From Nitrospira sp. UBA6493 (GTDB lineage Bacteria; Nitrospirota; Nitrospiria; Nitrospirales; Nitrospiraceae): a stretch of DNA of 64,000 bases. Of this stretch, positions 1 through 8,797 are shown piece by piece. The DNA lies in contig DJMJ01000031.1 of NCBI GenBank assembly GCA_002435325.1, forward strand, positions 39,207 through 103,206, in the 5' to 3' direction. Each line of letters begins with the position of its first letter. Positions within the stretch are counted from its first letter, which is position 1. Both the position numbers and the translations under genes were made by a program. A model generated the notes under the pieces. That model did no database searches. It had not been told where the DNA came from and saw nothing but the letters and a program-made list of their open reading frames with translations.

Positions 1-827
1 ATCGCCGACAGGATGCCGTCGTCTCCACTCTGAAGAGGAATATGAAGATAGGGACAGAGCTTCTGGGATGAGGCCATGAGATCGAGCAGTTCATCCGTGA
101 CCGTGGTCGGTTCAATCGAGGAGATGCGGATGCGCTCGAGCCCGGCAATCTGTTCCAGCTTCCGGATCACGGTACAAAGATCGGCTCCGTTCTGCCGGTA
201 CTGTCCGATATTCACGCCGGTCAACACGACTTCCCGGTACCCCTGATCTGCGAGTTGCTTGGCCTCGCGAAGCACATCGGCCAACATGCGGCTGCGTTCC
301 TGTCCACGGGCGGAGGGAATAATGCAGAAGCTGCACATCGTGCTACAGCCGTCCTGAATCTTGAGCGGAGCCCGGGTGGAGTCTGGTTGCGCGTACAGGT
401 CGAGTTCAAAATCGTCGCGCGCAATCGTTTTGGTCCGATGCACCTCGGGTGTCGCCCGTTTCTGGAGTTGATCGCTCGGCGGGAGATAGCTGGGCAGGTC
501 CAGCTTGTATTGGTTGCCGACGATCAAGTCGATGCCCGCCTGCTTCTTCAGCCCCTCCGGTCCGGTCTGCGCATAGCAGCCGGTCACGGCGATAAAGGCA
601 TGGGGCGAATGTTTCAATGTCTTTCGAATCAGATAGCGCGACGTGCGCTCGGCGTCTTCAGTGACGGAGCAGGTATTCAGCACCAGCAAATCGGTCGGCT
701 GGCCAAATTCTACGAGTTGATAGCCGTCCCGTCGCAGCCGTTCCCCGAGGATCGAGGTTTCCGCCTGGTTCAGCCGGCAGCCGAGTGTGTGCAGCGAGGC
801 GCGTGGTTGTGCGGTGTTCGTGATCAT
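1..827 (-). CDS. mtaB: tRNA threonylcarbamoyladenosine methylthiotransferase MtaB (C-terminal part beyond window)
   Basis: This radical-SAM enzyme adds a methylthio group to t6A37 of tRNAs reading ANN codons. The 275 visible N-terminal residues contain the methylthiotransferase domain with cluster-binding Cys17, Cys53 and Cys84, then the radical-SAM motif CSTMCSFC (Cys161, Cys165, Cys168). The opening LGCRLNQAE is typical of the MtaB branch; MiaB normally has a GCQMN-type version. The chosen ATG is at 827-825. The next upstream ATG (838) is in another frame. The gene runs off the left edge, so the rest of the SAM domain and the TRAM domain are not seen. Assignment to MtaB rather than another methylthiotransferase is from motif style and is fairly secure. 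Confidence 0.9.
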   Translation of the reverse strand, partial: MITNTAQPRASLHTLGCRLNQAETSILGERLRRDGYQLVEFGQPTDLLVLNTCSVTEDAERTSRYLIRKTLKHSPHAFIAVTGCYAQTGPEGLKKQAGIDLIVGNQYKLDLPSYLPPSDQLQKRATPEVHRTKTIARDDFELDLYAQPDSTRAPLKIQDGCSTMCSFCIIPSARGQERSRMLADVLREAKQLADQGYREVVLTGVNIGQYRQNGADLCTVIRKLEQIAGLERIRISSIEPTTVTDELLDLMASSQKLCPYLHIPLQSGDDGILSA

Positions 828-957
828 CCCGCGGCATTATAGGGGAGCGTTCGCGCAGCGGGCAAGGGAGGACAGTGCAGGAGATTGAGTCTGACGATTG
901 GATTGACAGTGTATGATTTGGCTCGATAGAGTGAGTGGCCTTGCGGGAGGTGCCAGG

Positions 958-1365
958 ATGATCACACGTTCCACCTGGATATTGATGGTGCTGGTTGCCA
1001 CATTGCTGATGCGCCCTGGGCACACGGCGTCTCGCGAGATCCTGCCGGTTGAACCAGAACTGACTACGCGTCTCGACGAACTCTACGACCACGAAGCGCG
1101 GTTATTCCTCATGCTCTATTCCCTCAAGGGCAACGGCCAGGTGGATTACGTGACCGGCAGGCTTGTTCAGGATTATTCGCGGAGCCAATATGGCAATCCC
1201 ATCTATCAGACCGACGAGCAGCCGATTTTCTATTGGTGGAACCACACTATGTGGAACGATCCCGAACAAGATGGGGTCAATGGCAACGAGCGGATCTACC
1301 AGGAGAATGTGGACTTCGATATCCTGCGCTATAAACCTTGTCTTTTTAACGGGCAATCCTGCTAG
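958..1365 (+). CDS. Small secreted protein of unknown function
   Basis: A 135-residue protein with an N-terminal signal peptide (charged MITR, hydrophobic core of about 14 residues, likely cleavage near HTAS). The mature part is acidic and rich in Asp, Tyr and Trp, with no motif I recognise. A longer in-frame start exists at 913, but ATG 958 is preceded by GGGAGGTG at good spacing and begins exactly at the signal peptide. It is divergent from mtaB. Export to the periplasm is inferred from the signal peptide; the function is unknown. Confidence 0.65.
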   Translation: MITRSTWILMVLVATLLMRPGHTASREILPVEPELTTRLDELYDHEARLFLMLYSLKGNGQVDYVTGRLVQDYSRSQYGNPIYQTDEQPIFYWWNHTMWNDPEQDGVNGNERIYQENVDFDILRYKPCLFNGQSC

Positions 1366-1517
1366 TTCCTCCCTCATCGGGATTCGATCGATCTTCCTCT
1401 GACGCATCATGTCAGCAGTGATTTCGCGTGATTCAAGATTCTCCTGCGACAGTTCTCGTGTTCGGTGCTATTCTACGGGGCGATCCATTTATTCATCGTT
1501 GATACACACTCGTGTCT

Positions 1518-2774
1518 ATGAATCTGTTCGCTCTGTTTCCAAAAGCGTTCTTGAACCGCCGTTTGGCGGTGATGTTTCCGCTCGGGTTTCTCTCGGGCCT
1601 TCCGCTTGCGCTCACGGCCGGCACGTTGCAGGCCTGGCTGACGGTGGAAGGGGTGGATCTCAAGACGATCGGCATTTTCACACTCGTCGGCCTGCCGTAT
1701 ACGCTCAAGTTTCTCTGGGCTCCCGTGATCGACCGGCTCGTCCCGCCCTGGCTGGGGCGTCGGCGCGGGTGGATGCTGGTGACGCAGCTCTGTGTGGCGC
1801 TGGGTTTGGTGCTGATGGCCTCCACCAGTCCACGGCATCAGCCGGAGTTGCTGGCGGCCTTTGCGCTGCTGGTGGCGTTTCTGTCTGCCTCGCTCGATAT
1901 CGTCTTCGATGCCTACCGGACGGATGCGCTCGAGCCGCAGGAACGTGGTTTTGGCGCAGCGGTTTGGGTGAACGGCTATCGGATCGCGCTGCTCGTGGCC
2001 GGCGCAGGGGCTCTTATGGTGGCCGACGTGGTCGGGTGGCCGGTGACCTATCTGCTGTTGGCCGCGATGATGCTGGCCGGCACCGGCATCATCTTCATGA
2101 GCCCCGAGCCGGGGCGGATTGCCACGGCGCCTCACACCATGGCAGAGGCAGTTGGCGCGCCGCTTAAAGAGTTTTTCGCGCGTCCGCACGCGCTGGGATT
2201 TCTCGGGGTAATCATCCTCTATAAACTGGGAGATGCCTTTGCGTCCTCGCTGCAGACGGCGTTCTTAATCGGCGAGCTGGGTTTTTCGTCCGGCGAGGTG
2301 GGCTTTGTGAAGGGGCTGGGAATTCTGGCGACGCTCCTGGGTGCGCTCGGCGGCGGGCTCTTGATGGCGCGGGCCGGATTGGTGCAATCGCTGCTGACGT
2401 TTGGGGCATTACAGGCTATTTCGAATCTCGGGTTCGTTTTATTGGCTTGGGCGGGGAAGAGTTCGGCGCTGCTGGTCATGGCGATCGTGGTCGAAAATGT
2501 CACCGGCGGCATGGGGACGGCGGCGTTTGTGGCGCTGGTGATGTCGCTCTGCGATCCGCGCTACACGGCGACGCAGTTTGCGCTGCTTTCGTCGGTGGAG
2601 GCGCTCGGCCGGGTATTTGCCGGACGTCCCTCGGCGGATCTCGTTGCGTGGGTGGGCTGGGCGCAGTTCTTCTTCTTGACCTTCGTGGTGGCGCTGCCAG
2701 GCCTCTGGGCCGTCTGGCGGATGCGGGAGCGGATTAGCGCTGGTCAATCCTGCTCCGCTACAGCGCCTGCGTAA
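1518..2774 (+). CDS. AmpG-like major facilitator permease
   Basis: A 418-residue polytopic inner-membrane protein of the AmpG/PAT branch of the major facilitator superfamily. The start of the mature fold (GLPLALTAGTLQAW, then the loop LKFLWAPVIDRL and RRRGWM) matches AmpG family members, which import anhydro-muropeptides for cell-wall recycling. About 12 hydrophobic segments are visible. The gene could start at GTG 1512 or ATG 1518; neither has a clear Shine-Dalgarno sequence, and I prefer ATG. No ampD, nagZ or beta-lactamase gene lies next to it, so the substrate is family inference; some family members carry acetyl-CoA instead. Confidence 0.8.
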   Translation: MNLFALFPKAFLNRRLAVMFPLGFLSGLPLALTAGTLQAWLTVEGVDLKTIGIFTLVGLPYTLKFLWAPVIDRLVPPWLGRRRGWMLVTQLCVALGLVLMASTSPRHQPELLAAFALLVAFLSASLDIVFDAYRTDALEPQERGFGAAVWVNGYRIALLVAGAGALMVADVVGWPVTYLLLAAMMLAGTGIIFMSPEPGRIATAPHTMAEAVGAPLKEFFARPHALGFLGVIILYKLGDAFASSLQTAFLIGELGFSSGEVGFVKGLGILATLLGALGGGLLMARAGLVQSLLTFGALQAISNLGFVLLAWAGKSSALLVMAIVVENVTGGMGTAAFVALVMSLCDPRYTATQFALLSSVEALGRVFAGRPSADLVAWVGWAQFFFLTFVVALPGLWAVWRMRERISAGQSCSATAPA

Positions 2775-2787
2775 CCAGCGGCATCTG

Positions 2788-3078
2788 TTACGACAGGCGG
2801 CGTTGGAGGAACAGGACGAACAGCATGAGGGTTGGAAGCGGGGCGAAGAGAAAGGGGAGTAGCCAGAGCCAGACATTCTTTCCCCGGACCCGAGCCTGGT
2901 CGATCATCCAGACAAAGACCCAGATGATGAGGCCGGCATAGTTGAGCGCCATCCATCTGGTAGTGTGGATTTTGAGACCGCTGCTGTTTTCCGGTGATCC
3001 TTCCAAGAGGAAAAGGACCAGCAGCAATACGAATCCTCCCAATAACCCGGCGACGAGGCGTTTGCTCCAGACGAACAT
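2788..3078 (-). CDS. Small membrane protein of unknown function
   Basis: A 96-residue protein with three probable transmembrane segments: about residues 9-25, 44-60 and 71-91. It ends in a short basic tail. The ribosome site GGAGG six bases before the ATG at 3078 supports the start. It is convergent with the AmpG-like gene, with a 13-bp gap. It is not recognised as a named family. The inner membrane location is inferred from hydrophobicity only. Confidence 0.65.
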   Translation of the reverse strand: MFVWSKRLVAGLLGGFVLLLVLFLLEGSPENSSGLKIHTTRWMALNYAGLIIWVFVWMIDQARVRGKNVWLWLLPFLFAPLPTLMLFVLFLQRRLS

Positions 3079-3226
3079 GGCATCCTCCGTATGAGCTGGT
3101 AGGTGGTGAGCGTAACGAGACTGTCTTGTGCGGCGCTAGGCTAATGAGCTGGTTTCTGTTTGTCAAACCACGCAGAGGCTGCGGTGAAATACCGACAGCC
3201 GGTTACTTCCAAGGGGGCATCGTCCA

Positions 3227-3598
3227 ATGAGTCTCCAACGCTTAGTGATGATCGTTGCGATACTTGCCGGATCTGTGGGGCTGGCGCTCTCCAATCCCTC
3301 AATGACAGACTATCTCCAATTTGTGGAGGGCGAGTTAAATAAGGCTATGAGCCGAATGAATACCACCACGTCCACCAGAGAACAGCAGTTTATTCGCCAG
3401 GTGTTTGCCAGCCAGAGCAAGAAGATTCTTCAGGATGTCGTGTTGCCCCATACTAGACGCCAGAATTTCGGTCTGGCCAGCCGCTATGAAACGACCGTGA
3501 TGGACACAAAAGTGGTCGTGCTGGGTGTCGCCGGACGGTTCATTCCCCTCCAAGGAGTTGAGGAAGCCACGATCAAAATAGGCCGATTGGCCTTCTAG
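3227..3598 (+). CDS. DUF4359-like exported or membrane-anchored protein
   Basis: A 123-residue protein with one N-terminal hydrophobic segment (residues 5-22) followed by SNPSMTDYLQF. This resembles the opening NPS..DY of the DUF4359 family, known mainly from cyanobacteria and assorted Gram-negatives. The rest is a small soluble domain of unknown function facing the periplasm if the anchor is uncleaved. AAGGGGG lies about 13 bases before ATG 3227, a rather long spacing. The DUF assignment is from memory of the motif and is tentative. Confidence 0.6.
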   Translation: MSLQRLVMIVAILAGSVGLALSNPSMTDYLQFVEGELNKAMSRMNTTTSTREQQFIRQVFASQSKKILQDVVLPHTRRQNFGLASRYETTVMDTKVVVLGVAGRFIPLQGVEEATIKIGRLAF

Positions 3599-3631
3599 TG
3601 TGTGCGATTCGGTTTTTCTCTCTGTTCAGCC

Positions 3632-3695
3632 TGTGGATAACTTTGATAAAAGCGCCGTAAATTAAGCCTCCATATTGGTTCTTCAGTTATCCCCA
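3632..3695. promoter_or_regulatory. Candidate DnaA-binding sites upstream of nrdJ
   Basis: TGTGGATAA at 3632-3640 is the exact reverse complement of the consensus DnaA box TTATCCACA. TTATCCCCA at 3687-3695 differs from it by one base. They lie in opposite orientation in the AT-rich leader between the DUF4359-like gene and nrdJ, 40-105 bp upstream of the proposed -35. DnaA control of ribonucleotide reductase genes is known in Escherichia coli (nrdAB); its use here is inference. Confidence 0.35.
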
Positions 3696-3736
3696 GGTTT
3701 TCCTCTGATTCCCCAGCCAACCCACAACATTTTGTG

Positions 3737-3765
3737 TTGACAAAAAATACCAATAGCTATATGTA
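3737..3765 (+). promoter_or_regulatory. Sigma-70-type promoter for nrdJ with a possible NrdR box over the -10
   Basis: TTGACA at 3737-3742 is a perfect -35 hexamer, followed after 17 bp by TATGTA at 3760-3765. The leader would be about 107 nt. CTATATGTAGT at 3757-3767 matches the core of the NrdR box (CTATATATAGT) at 10 of 11 positions and covers the -10, as expected for a repressor site. A second similar string, CTATATATGTTGT, lies at 3824-3836. The flanking bases of the NrdR consensus are not conserved, so the repressor assignment is weak, while the promoter itself is good. Confidence 0.5.
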
Positions 3766-3879
3766 GTCGTTCCTTGAAGATATTCATCACTTTGGCACGT
3801 TCCTAATGACCCAAATTGTGAGCCTATATATGTTGTCATGTTTCTTGGCGCATCGAGCCTCTTTCAAAGGAGGGGGATT

Positions 3880-6800
3880 GTGAGAATTGAGCGGAGATTT
3901 ACCCGTCGTGGTCAGGGTCCCTACGAGGGTCTCACGTTCGTGAAGCGGTCGTCGGAGATCAGGAATCCCGACGGCTCCACGGTCTTCAAGCTGGACAATA
4001 TCGATGTGCCGGAGCAGTGGTCCCAGTTGGCCATTGATATCCTGGCCCAGAAGTATTTCCGGAAGGCCGGGATCCCTCAATTGGATCAGGCGGGACAGCC
4101 CCTCATCGATGCGGCCGGCAAGCCGGTGCTCGGCGGGGAGCGCGATGCGCGCCAGGTGTTTGAGCGATTGGCCGGGTGCTGGACCCATTGGGGGAAGGCC
4201 TACGGCTATTTCAAGACGGCGGAAGACAGCGAGGCCTTTCACGACGAAGTGGCCTGCATGTTGGCCCGGCAAATGGCCGCGCCGAATTCTCCGCAGTGGT
4301 TCAATACTGGGTTGCACTATGCCTACGGACTGTCCGGTCCGGCGCAAGGGCATTATTACGTCGATCCCGAGAGCTGCAAAGTCGTGAAGGCGACGAATGC
4401 CTTCGAGCATCCCCAGCCGCATGCCTGTTTCATCCAGTCGGTCGAAGACGATCTGGTGAACGATAACGGCATCATGGATCTATGGGTTCGCGAAGCCCGC
4501 TTGTTCAAGTATGGATCCGGGACCGGGACCAACTTCTCCCGGTTGCGCGGTGACGGCGAGAAGCTGTCCGGGGGCGGGCGTTCTTCCGGTCTGATGTCGT
4601 TTTTGAAAATCGGCGACCGGGCGGCAGGGGCGATCAAGTCCGGCGGGACGACGCGGCGCGCTGCCAAGATGGTTTGTTTAGATCTCGACCATCCTGACAT
4701 CGAAGAATTTATCGAGTGGAAAGTCGTCGAAGAGCAAAAAGTCGCGGCCATGGTGACGGGCTCCAAGATTTGCGCGCAGCGCCTGAATGCCGTCCTGAAG
4801 GCCTGTCATGTCGTCTCAGGCGATGGCCAGGCGAAGGTGGAGATCGATCCCAAGAAGAACCCTGTGTTGCGCGACGCCCTGGCGGCGGCCCGCCGCGACA
4901 TGGTGCCTGAGGCCTATGTGCAGCGCATGTATTCGTATGCGCAGCAAGGGTTCACACATTTCGTATTCCACGAGTACGATACGAACTGGGACGGCAAGGC
5001 GTATCAGACGGTTTCGGGGCAGAATTCCAACAACAGCGTGCGTATCCCGAACGAGTTCTTCCGCGCCCTGGAGAACGATGCGGACTGGCATCTGACGCGG
5101 CGCAACGACGGCAAGGTGTGCAAGACGGTGAAGGCGCGCGACCTATGGGATCGGATTGCCTGGGCGGCCTGGATCTGCGCAGATCCCGGGACTCAATACG
5201 ATACGACCATCAATGAATGGCATACCTGTCCGGAAGACGGTCGGATCAATGCGTCGAATCCCTGTTCGGAATACATGTTCTTGGACGATACGGCGTGCAA
5301 TCTGGCGTCGCTGAATCTGGTGCATTTCTATACCCCCGACGGCCAGTTTGCCATGGACGATTTCCGCCATGCCGTCCGGCTCTGGACGATCGTGCTGGAG
5401 ATCAGCGTGCTGATGGCGTCGTTTCCCAGCCAATCCATCGCGGAGAAAAGCTATCAGTTCCGCACCCTGGGATTGGGCTATGCCAATCTTGGCACGGTGC
5501 TGATGCGGCAGGGGATTCCGTACGATTCGCCGAAGGCCTTGGCGATTTGCAGCGCGATCACGGCGATTATGACGGGCGAGTCCTATGGCGCCTCGGCTGA
5601 AATGGCGGCGGAACTGAAGCCGTTCCCCGGTTATGCCAAGAATCGCGACCAGATGCTGCGGGTCATTCGCAACCATCGCCGCGCGGCGTACAACGTGGCT
5701 CCCGATGAGTATGAAGGGCTGACCATCGTGCCCATGGCCATTCAGCCGGAACATTGCCCGCCGGATCTTCTCATTGCCGCGCGCCGGGCCTGGGATCGCG
5801 CCTTGGAGCTCGGCAGCGCTTATGGCTATCGGAACGCCCAGGTGACGGTGATTGCGCCAACCGGCACGATCGGCCTGGTGATGGATTGCGATACGACCGG
5901 CATCGAGCCGGATTTTGCGCTGGTGAAGTTCAAGAAGCTGGCCGGCGGCGGATACTTCAAAATCATCAATCAAAGTATCCCCTCGGCGTTGACGACGCTG
6001 GGCTATTCCGAGCAGCAGATTCAGGATGTGGTGCGCTATTGTGTCGGCGCCCAGACGCTCAAGGGCGCGCCCTTTATCAATCACGAGGTGCTGCGGCAAA
6101 AAGGGTTTGACGACGCGGCGCTCGAACGGGTGGAGAGTGGGCTGGCACAGGCCTTTGAAATTCAATTCGTCTTCAATAAATTTGCGCTTGGCGAAGCTTT
6201 CTGTCTGGAGAAGTTGCATCTGACGGAGGCTCAGCTGGCCGAGCCTAATTTCAATATGCTGAAGGTCTTGGGATTTACCCAAGAGGAAATCGCCGCCGCG
6301 AACGATTACTGTTGCGGAACCATGACGGTCGAAGGCGCGCCGCATTTGAAAGCGGAGCACTTGCCGGTGTTTGATTGCGCCAACCGGTGCGGTCGCATCG
6401 GACAACGCTACATTGCCGTCGATGCCCATATCCGGATGATGGCGGCGGCTCAGCCGTTCATCAGCGGCGCGATCAGCAAGACCATCAACATGCCGGCCGA
6501 GGCAACGCTTGAAGACGTCAAGTCGGCCTATCTCTTGTCTTGGAAGAGCATGGTTAAGGCCGTAGCGCTGTACCGGGACGGGTCGAAGCTGAGCCAGCCG
6601 CTCAGTTCATCGAGCGACGGAGAAAAAACCGCCGAAGTGTCGGCGGATACGGTGACGGCCGCGGCGGAAAGAATCACCGAGCGTGTGCTGGTGAGATACC
6701 TCGCCAAGCGGCGGCCCTTGCCGGGACGGCGGAACGGCTACACGCAAAAGGCGATTGTCGGCGGGCATAAGCTCTATCTGCGGACCGGGGAATATGAGGA

Positions 6801-7422
6801 CGGGACGGTCGGTGAAATTTTCCTGGACATGCATAAGGAAGGGGCGGCCTTCCGAAGCTTGATGAACTGTTTTGCCATTGCTATTTCATTGGGCTTGCAG
6901 CACGGCGTGCCCTTGGAAGAATTCGTAGAAGCGTTCGTCTTCACCAGATTCGAGCCCAACGGACCGGTCAAGTTGAACGATCGGATCAAGATGTCCACGT
7001 CGATCATCGACTACATCTTCCGTGAATTGGCTGTGACCTATCTGGACCGATATGACTTGGCTCAGGTGAAAGATGATGACCTGCGCATGGATTCGATGAA
7101 AAAGGATGAGCAGGATCCCGAGTGTGTGAACGAAGAAGCCGATCTCGAAGCCCTGGCAAAATCCTCGGTGAGCATCGAACATCTGCCGATTCGCCGGAAC
7201 GGGTCGAATGGCAATGGCCACGGTAATGGGCATGGTCCTGCGCATAGCATGGCCAGAAAAGTCGAGATTCTGCGCGAGACCTTGACCCTGACCGAAGTAC
7301 AGAGCGCCAAGGTGAAGGGTTATGAGGGTGATCCGTGCCCGGAGTGCAAGCAGTTTACGATGGTCAGAAACGGCACCTGCCTCAAATGTGTCAGTTGCGG
7401 TGCAACCAACGGGTGTTCATAA
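3880..7422 (+). CDS. nrdJ: Adenosylcobalamin-dependent (class II) ribonucleotide reductase NrdJ
   Basis: This enzyme reduces ribonucleotides to deoxyribonucleotides in an oxygen-independent way, using adenosylcobalamin as radical source. It is 1180 residues long. Visible are Cys183 (PHACFIQS, one of the redox pair), the catalytic loop NPCSE with Cys462 and Glu464, the barrel motif DCDTTGIEPDF, a TSCPD domain from about residue 947, a Gly/Asn/His-rich linker and a C-terminal zinc-ribbon-like tail (CPEC...CLKCVSC). The start is GTG 3880. AAAGGAGGGGG ends five bases before it, whereas an in-frame ATG at 3838 has no ribosome site. No nrdR or B12 transport gene adjoins it. The tail and TSCPD domain are normal for the long NrdJ subfamily. 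Confidence 0.95.
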   Translation: MRIERRFTRRGQGPYEGLTFVKRSSEIRNPDGSTVFKLDNIDVPEQWSQLAIDILAQKYFRKAGIPQLDQAGQPLIDAAGKPVLGGERDARQVFERLAGCWTHWGKAYGYFKTAEDSEAFHDEVACMLARQMAAPNSPQWFNTGLHYAYGLSGPAQGHYYVDPESCKVVKATNAFEHPQPHACFIQSVEDDLVNDNGIMDLWVREARLFKYGSGTGTNFSRLRGDGEKLSGGGRSSGLMSFLKIGDRAAGAIKSGGTTRRAAKMVCLDLDHPDIEEFIEWKVVEEQKVAAMVTGSKICAQRLNAVLKACHVVSGDGQAKVEIDPKKNPVLRDALAAARRDMVPEAYVQRMYSYAQQGFTHFVFHEYDTNWDGKAYQTVSGQNSNNSVRIPNEFFRALENDADWHLTRRNDGKVCKTVKARDLWDRIAWAAWICADPGTQYDTTINEWHTCPEDGRINASNPCSEYMFLDDTACNLASLNLVHFYTPDGQFAMDDFRHAVRLWTIVLEISVLMASFPSQSIAEKSYQFRTLGLGYANLGTVLMRQGIPYDSPKALAICSAITAIMTGESYGASAEMAAELKPFPGYAKNRDQMLRVIRNHRRAAYNVAPDEYEGLTIVPMAIQPEHCPPDLLIAARRAWDRALELGSAYGYRNAQVTVIAPTGTIGLVMDCDTTGIEPDFALVKFKKLAGGGYFKIINQSIPSALTTLGYSEQQIQDVVRYCVGAQTLKGAPFINHEVLRQKGFDDAALERVESGLAQAFEIQFVFNKFALGEAFCLEKLHLTEAQLAEPNFNMLKVLGFTQEEIAAANDYCCGTMTVEGAPHLKAEHLPVFDCANRCGRIGQRYIAVDAHIRMMAAAQPFISGAISKTINMPAEATLEDVKSAYLLSWKSMVKAVALYRDGSKLSQPLSSSSDGEKTAEVSADTVTAAAERITERVLVRYLAKRRPLPGRRNGYTQKAIVGGHKLYLRTGEYEDGTVGEIFLDMHKEGAAFRSLMNCFAIAISLGLQHGVPLEEFVEAFVFTRFEPNGPVKLNDRIKMSTSIIDYIFRELAVTYLDRYDLAQVKDDDLRMDSMKKDEQDPECVNEEADLEALAKSSVSIEHLPIRRNGSNGNGHGNGHGPAHSMARKVEILRETLTLTEVQSAKVKGYEGDPCPECKQFTMVRNGTCLKCVSCGATNGCS

Positions 7423-7465
7423 TAGAAGGCGATTCGGCTGTTGGACCGAGGTATAAATGACGTGG

Positions 7466-7490
7466 CCTTCCTCGACTGGCAAGAGGGAGG
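7466..7490 (+). other. Hairpin downstream of nrdJ
   Basis: CCTTCCTC at 7466-7473 can pair with GAGGGAGG at 7483-7490 (eight pairs, one G-U) around a nine-base loop. It lies 43 bp after the nrdJ stop. No run of T follows, so it is not a typical intrinsic terminator. It may stabilise the 3' end of the nrdJ message or help factor-dependent termination. Confidence 0.3.
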
Positions 7491-7592
7491 CGTAGACCTA
7501 TAACGATGGAGTGTATGTCAGAGGAAGGCACCCCATTGGAAGTCACGGACTATAAACTCCTCAGAAGAGCGAGGGGGCTATAGGAGGTTCGT

Positions 7593-8000
7593 ATGAGTAC
7601 GATTCTTCGAGAAAGCCGGATTGAAACTCTGCACGATCAAGTCGTGAGTGAGGTGGCGCAGCGGTGGGCGAAGGCCTTTCAGTGCCGTGTGACGATCAAG
7701 ACCGGGCTGGATCCCCAACCATGGACCGATCTACCGCAAGAATCAGATATTCTTGGCTGGGATTTCAGTCCGCAAGGCAAGGATATTTTGTGGTCGGCTG
7801 AAATCGAAACGGATGAGTCGCTGTCAGATCCGGATACATACCGGAAATGGCAGCGTGTGGCGACGCCCGGTATTCCGCACTATCTGCTGATCCCTCGCGG
7901 AACCCGCGCGCTGGCCGAGAAGATGGCCGCTTCGCTGGACCTTCGATTCAGCAGCATCTACGAATATGGTTTTGTGAACGGAGTCGTTCAGGTTCAATAA
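7593..8000 (+). CDS. Conserved-looking protein of unknown function
   Basis: A 135-residue cytosolic protein without signal peptide or membrane segment. It reads like one compact domain: a helical N-terminus (IETLHDQVVSEVAQRWAKAF), then alternating strands and a PHYLLIPRGTRA segment. AGGAGG followed by TTCGT precedes ATG 7593, a strong ribosome site. It lies after nrdJ in the same direction, but a 170-bp gap with a hairpin separates them. I do not recognise the family. Confidence 0.7.
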   Translation: MSTILRESRIETLHDQVVSEVAQRWAKAFQCRVTIKTGLDPQPWTDLPQESDILGWDFSPQGKDILWSAEIETDESLSDPDTYRKWQRVATPGIPHYLLIPRGTRALAEKMAASLDLRFSSIYEYGFVNGVVQVQ

Positions 8001-8114
8001 GCGGAGGCCACGGTTTGCAGGGTATGCTGTCGCCCCGCGTCGGGATGAAAGGGTTCTGGTCGTCTACGATCGTGCTCGTTCGAGGAACAAGAGGAGCAAG
8101 GGAGCGATGAATAG

Positions 8115-8378
8115 TTGGAAGTCCTTGCGTATTTGCCGTCAGGCGCGGCGGTGGTCTTGGAGAGACGCTACCATCAGAGTTCGCTGGTCATTCTATTCAG
8201 CGGGCAGTTATCAGAATATTGGGAGACTTGGCCCCTGTCTCTGCAGTACGCATCGCGGCAATACCTGGTCTCCGTTGAAGAAGCAGCAGGGGGAAGAGCG
8301 GGAAGACTGATCGTACCTGATGTGCCATCACGGGATCTGGTGGGGTTTCTTCGGAAACACATGCTCATCGTGGAGTAA
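8115..8378 (+). CDS. Small protein of unknown function with a TTG start
   Basis: An 87-residue frame that ends five bases before the ACT-domain gene and probably is co-transcribed with it. TTG 8115 is the first possible start, because a TAG stop lies directly before it in this frame. GGGAG at 8100-8104 gives a spacing of 10 bases. The competing frame from ATG 8107 gives an Arg/Trp/Ser-rich product typical of an out-of-frame reading. The chosen frame has balanced composition (EVLAYLPSGAAVVLERRY). No known family. Confidence 0.55.
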   Translation: MEVLAYLPSGAAVVLERRYHQSSLVILFSGQLSEYWETWPLSLQYASRQYLVSVEEAAGGRAGRLIVPDVPSRDLVGFLRKHMLIVE

Positions 8379-8383
8379 AACCT

Positions 8384-8794
8384 ATGCCGACAACGACCCA
8401 ATTGGTTATTAGCAGTCACAGCAAACCCGGTGTCATCGCTCGAGTCGCATCTGTCCTGGGTGAAGCAGGAGTCAATATCAAAGCCTTCTCGGCTCCCGAG
8501 GTCACAGGAACAGGGAAGCTCCGGTTGCTGGTAGCAGATGTCGATGCGGCCAAGGCGGCCCTCAAGGGAGCAAAGATCCGGTTTGGCGAAGAGACCGCCT
8601 TGATTCTTAGTCTCGAAAATAAACCGGGTGCCTTGATGGATGTGGCAGACTTGCTGACAAAAAACCGTATCAACATCAAGTGTGGCTATTGCACGCCCTC
8701 ACGGGAGGGGAAACGCGCGATCGTCGTCTTGACGGTCTCCAACACGGCCAAGGCGTTGGCGGTCTTGCGCGATGAGTCACTCGACGAGTTTTAA
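8384..8794 (+). CDS. Tandem ACT-domain protein
   Basis: A 136-residue protein made of two ACT domains (about residues 5-66 and 70-133). Each has the typical start of a strand, a KPG turn and a helix: HSKPGVIARVASVLGEAGVNI and ENKPGALMDVADLLTKNRINI. ACT domains bind small ligands, often amino acids, and regulate enzymes. Stand-alone tandem ACT proteins of this size are common, but their ligands are mostly unknown. It follows the 87-residue gene by 5 bp and precedes rlpA by 3 bp, so the three form one probable transcript. The trp operon is 8 kb away, so no direct link should be assumed. Confidence 0.85.
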   Translation: MPTTTQLVISSHSKPGVIARVASVLGEAGVNIKAFSAPEVTGTGKLRLLVADVDAAKAALKGAKIRFGEETALILSLENKPGALMDVADLLTKNRINIKCGYCTPSREGKRAIVVLTVSNTAKALAVLRDESLDEF

Positions 8795-8797
8795 ACG

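Noticed and set aside
3772..3879. Cobalamin riboswitch in the nrdJ leader
   Set aside because: The leader is only about 107 nt and lacks the B12-box consensus.
5143..6429. Long minus-strand frame of 428 residues inside nrdJ
   Set aside because: Composition rich in Arg, His and Gln without motifs; typical shadow of a high-GC gene on the other strand.
8107..8310. 67-residue frame from ATG 8107
   Set aside because: Composition is Arg/Trp/Ser-rich; the overlapping frame from TTG 8115 has balanced composition and leads directly to the ACT gene.
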